A stretch of 64,000 nt of DNA from Aphidius gifuensis (lineage: Eukaryota; Arthropoda; Insecta; Hymenoptera; Braconidae): contig NC_057792.1 of assembly GCF_014905175.1 (NCBI RefSeq), positions 17,800,963 to 17,864,962 of the forward strand, read 5' to 3'. The position numbers and the translations under genes were made by a program. Under the pieces are notes generated by a model. That model saw only the letters and a list, made by a program, of their open reading frames with translations. It did not search any database and was not told the origin of the DNA. Of the stretch, positions 60,969 to 64,000 are shown in pieces (position 1 is the first letter of the stretch; each line of letters starts with the position of its first letter).

Positions 60969-63900
60969 GTGAGTATCAATAAGTGTTTTAATGACACTTT
61001 TAATTTTTAATATTTTAAAATATAAAAAATAATAATTATATTTTTTTAAATATATATATTTTATATATTATTTATTTATAAATCATATATATCTTATTAT
61101 ATTTAAATTCAATTTTTTTTATTTATTATATATTAATATAATAATTTCTTTTAATAATTTGCTATAAATCGATTCACAATCCACGACTTACGTATCGCGT
61201 GGTTAATCAGAATTCTCAATAATCAATTAACGCATGTAATTAAGAAAAAAAAAAAAAAAGAATTTCAAAGAAAACAAAACAAGTTAACATTTAATCTTTT
61301 TTTTTTTTTTTCTTAATTTTTTTATCTAGCTGGTGTGGTAATTTCTATCGCAATTGAAATAAAATTTAATAAAAGAAAAAAAAAAAAGATCGATCAGGTA
61401 TCCGATTTAGAAATTAATAATATTATATTGTATGTAGAAAAAAAAAAAATAAATAAAATATCTGAATTTTCGTTTGGGATACAAGATCGATCCACCAGTC
61501 TATCAGGATAATATTATTTTTGTTATTTTTTTTTTTTGAATCTTTTTTAATAAAATAGTATAAATGTAATAAATTCCTCACGATTAAAATACTATTAACG
61601 GGTTATTGATACAACAGAGTAACCGCATACGTGCACATTCTGTATTCTTGACAGTTTTTTTAAATCTCAAAATCGCCTTGGATCCAGCTACGAGCTCATT
61701 GACGTCGTAGACTGCCTCCGGGTTAATCACACAGTGACATGGAAGGATTCGTCGCGTAATTAAACTAAACACCGATTCATACTATTCATACACAAATAAA
61801 AAAAAATAAATATTAATAACAGCCCAGTGATGAGCAAGTTTACATATAGGTAAACAAAATATAAATTACGGTCTATACACAAAAAAAAAAATCACATAAC
61901 ACTTAAATACACACATAATTGTCTATTTCTTTTAAAAATAAAAAAAATAAAATTTGGAAAAATGGCAATTATATATTTAAAAAGTACATACACATATAAA
62001 TAATTGAATAATAATTTTTTTTATTTTCAAATTGCCATTATTCCTGCTGTGTCAATTCAAGACATTTTTTTTTTTATTTTTTTTTTTTTATATAAGACTG
62101 TAAAATATAAGAAAACAAAAAGAAAAAAAAAAAAGTTGCCACTATTGCCATACACTATTATATGTATTCGCTTTGCTAACACTCAATAAGGTTGCAAATA
62201 ATTTTTTTTTAATTTTTTTTTTTTTTCTGACTTATCTTTTTATAATTTCTATTGTTTTAATTTTTAACGGATTTAATTTTTTTTTGTCAGGGTTGATTTA
62301 TAAACCCAAAATGTGTCTTATATATTATTTTTCTTTAATTTATTTTGATGCGATGAATGATTAGCATGTAAGCAAAATAAAAAATAACAAAAAAAAAAAG
62401 GTGCCCGAGATAAACAAAAGTCTGTCTAATCATAATTCGTACACTGTGATTGCACTCATTGTCTAGTTTTGTTTTTTTTTTTTTTCTATTGTATTTATTA
62501 AATATATATAAGTATAAATAATATTTTTTTTTTCGTTAAATTATAATCTGTCGTATTGATAATTTGATATTAAATTTAAAAAACAAAATCTAAATATTCA
62601 CGTTAAATTCTAGTCGCTTCACAAAACATCTATAATTTTTTTTATTATTGATTTTTAATTATGTCATTTCATTTTTACATCACAATTTAATGATAAAATA
62701 AATTCAGCATTATGACAGATAGTCCCTCCAACAATTTTGCTCACTTAAAATATTAAAAAATATATCTTTCTTTTTTTCTTTAAATCGGCAATATTTTTTT
62801 CTTTATAAAATCAGTCGCAATTCCTGATAAATTTCAATGAATATAATAAAGCGACGGGTACGTGATTAATGTAGACTTCTTGCCGCTTATAAATTGCTCA
62901 ATTTACACAAATTTTCTATATGATAAATAAATAATAATACAATTTTTTCATTTTAATTTTAATTATCTTTTATTTGTAAATAGTTGAATTATCAAATTAC
63001 AATTTCTAATCATTGCATTTTATTTTTAATTTCGCTAACTATTAAATACGTATAGACTATGTATTTTAATATCAATTTATTTGCATAATAATAGTAACAA
63101 CGGTCTAGTTTATTAATTTCATAATTCAATTTAAAAAAAAATATACAACAAAATGAAAAAATAAAAAAAAAGATTGACCTTAACTTTGGTCAAATATTCT
63201 TCGTTAACTCATGCTCGTTAATTGTAAATAATTTTTTCATTTTTTTTTTTATCATTTCATAATAATGGCATGGTAATTGTGCTTAATAATGTATTTTCTT
63301 ATGAAATTATTTTTTAAGTTATAAAACAGTCATTGGTGCAGCATGGTTAAGGGAAGAAAAATAAAAAAAAATATAAAATAATAATAATTCAAAGCATTGT
63401 AAATATTTATAATCAAATAACAAAATGCTTATTATTTTTTATCGATATTAATTTGATGTTTATTGATAAACAATGAACGACTATTTTGCTCACTTCATTT
63501 TTTATTATTATTATTACTATTATTACTATTATTATTATTATATTATTATTACTATTATGTTTAACGGTGAAGAAAGAAAAAAATGCTTAATTTTTTCTTC
63601 TAGATAACAATGATAAATGTTACAAATGAAAAAAAAAAAAAATCGAAAAAATAAAATAAAAAAAAAAAAAAAAAAAAAAACGTTACTATTTTTGTATACA
63701 CATATAATAAGAGTCGGTAGTTAAGTACGAGTACTGAACCTAAATGAATGAGTGAGATTGGCAAATTGGCAATAGGCATATTTGAAAAAAAAAAATTTTT
63801 TTTTTATTTTAAAATCATTTTTTCTTCACAAAAAAAAATCCATCCGTCCGCAGGTGGTTATAGGTCAGTACTAGACTATGCTGTGCTGCTATTAGTTATT

Positions 63901-64000
63901 TTTAAATTACGCATAAATAATTAAAATTCATGTAAAAAAATAATAAAAAATAAACGTTGTCACACAATTATTAATCAGCTCGAGTACGAAATTTTGGATT
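60969..64000 (+). other. Ssdp 3' region: last intron, unresolved terminal exon, probable 3' UTR
   Basis: Three kilobases without a recognisable coding exon. A poly-pyrimidine acceptor (TTATCTAG) ends at about 61330, followed by CTGGTGTGGTAA. A less AT-rich island at about 61600-61765 interrupts the AT-rich background and may be conserved UTR. An ATTATT/ACTATT microsatellite spans about 63500-63560 and an A run about 63655-63680. Confidence 0.4.
63500..63560. repeat. (TTA)n microsatellite
   Basis: Imperfect tandem TTA/TAC trinucleotides over about 60 bases, with occasional ACT interruptions. Confidence 0.8.

Noticed and set aside
1..64000. CRISPR arrays, bacterial operons, viral or polydnavirus-type genes, rRNA
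   Set aside because: No regularly spaced repeat array, no intronless bacterial-style gene runs, and no viral structural or replication motifs were seen.

Overview
The window is a strongly AT-rich piece of an animal nuclear genome, most likely an insect. Genes have many short introns (often 50-120 bases), and the proteins recognised are standard insect orthologues: CARM1/Art4, an EAAT glutamate transporter, a GlcAT-P/S glucuronosyltransferase, Ssdp, ATG10, ALG10, NUDT9, Tim8, PEX3 and DELE1. The extreme AT content together with secreted neprilysin-like and F-box/LRR genes recalls parasitoid wasps such as aphidiine braconids. That assignment is an inference. No bacterial, viral or organellar block is visible.

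Layout. Bases 1-4.0 kb hold mitochondrial, peroxisomal and ADP-ribose genes: PEX3 (partial) and Tim8 on minus, only 16 bases apart, DELE1 on plus, then NUDT9 on minus. Bases 4.8-14 kb hold three consecutive secreted-protein genes: a 17-exon M13 metallopeptidase, a small acidic protein with repeated RIN motifs, and a 686-residue cysteine-containing secreted protein. Between the last two lies a broken relic of a Patched-related gene. Bases 14-18.3 kb hold an F-box/LRR gene flanked by two near-identical direct repeats, with a short piece resembling a hAT transposon end beside the right copy. Bases 19.9-27.5 kb hold CARM1 (minus) and ALG10 (plus) head to head. At 28.2 kb there is an isolated plus-strand first exon. 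GlcAT-P/S follows on minus and is spliced in its 5' UTR, so part of the roughly 11 kb gene-free stretch from 30.9 to 42.1 kb is probably its first intron and promoter.

Bases 42.1-48.3 kb hold an unrecognised acidic protein gene and EAAT on minus. ATG10 (minus) lies at 51.1-52.4 kb and Ssdp (plus) runs from 54.5 kb. The last coding exon of Ssdp was not found, and 61-64 kb reads as 3' UTR or intron.

Most conserved genes are housekeeping and are not obviously linked in function. The exceptions are the Tim8-PEX3 pair, which probably shares a transcript, and the secreted trio plus F-box/LRR block, which looks like lineage-specific accessory sequence. All exon boundaries were joined by eye from GT(GC)-AG signals and reading-phase agreement. 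No alignment or RNA data were used.
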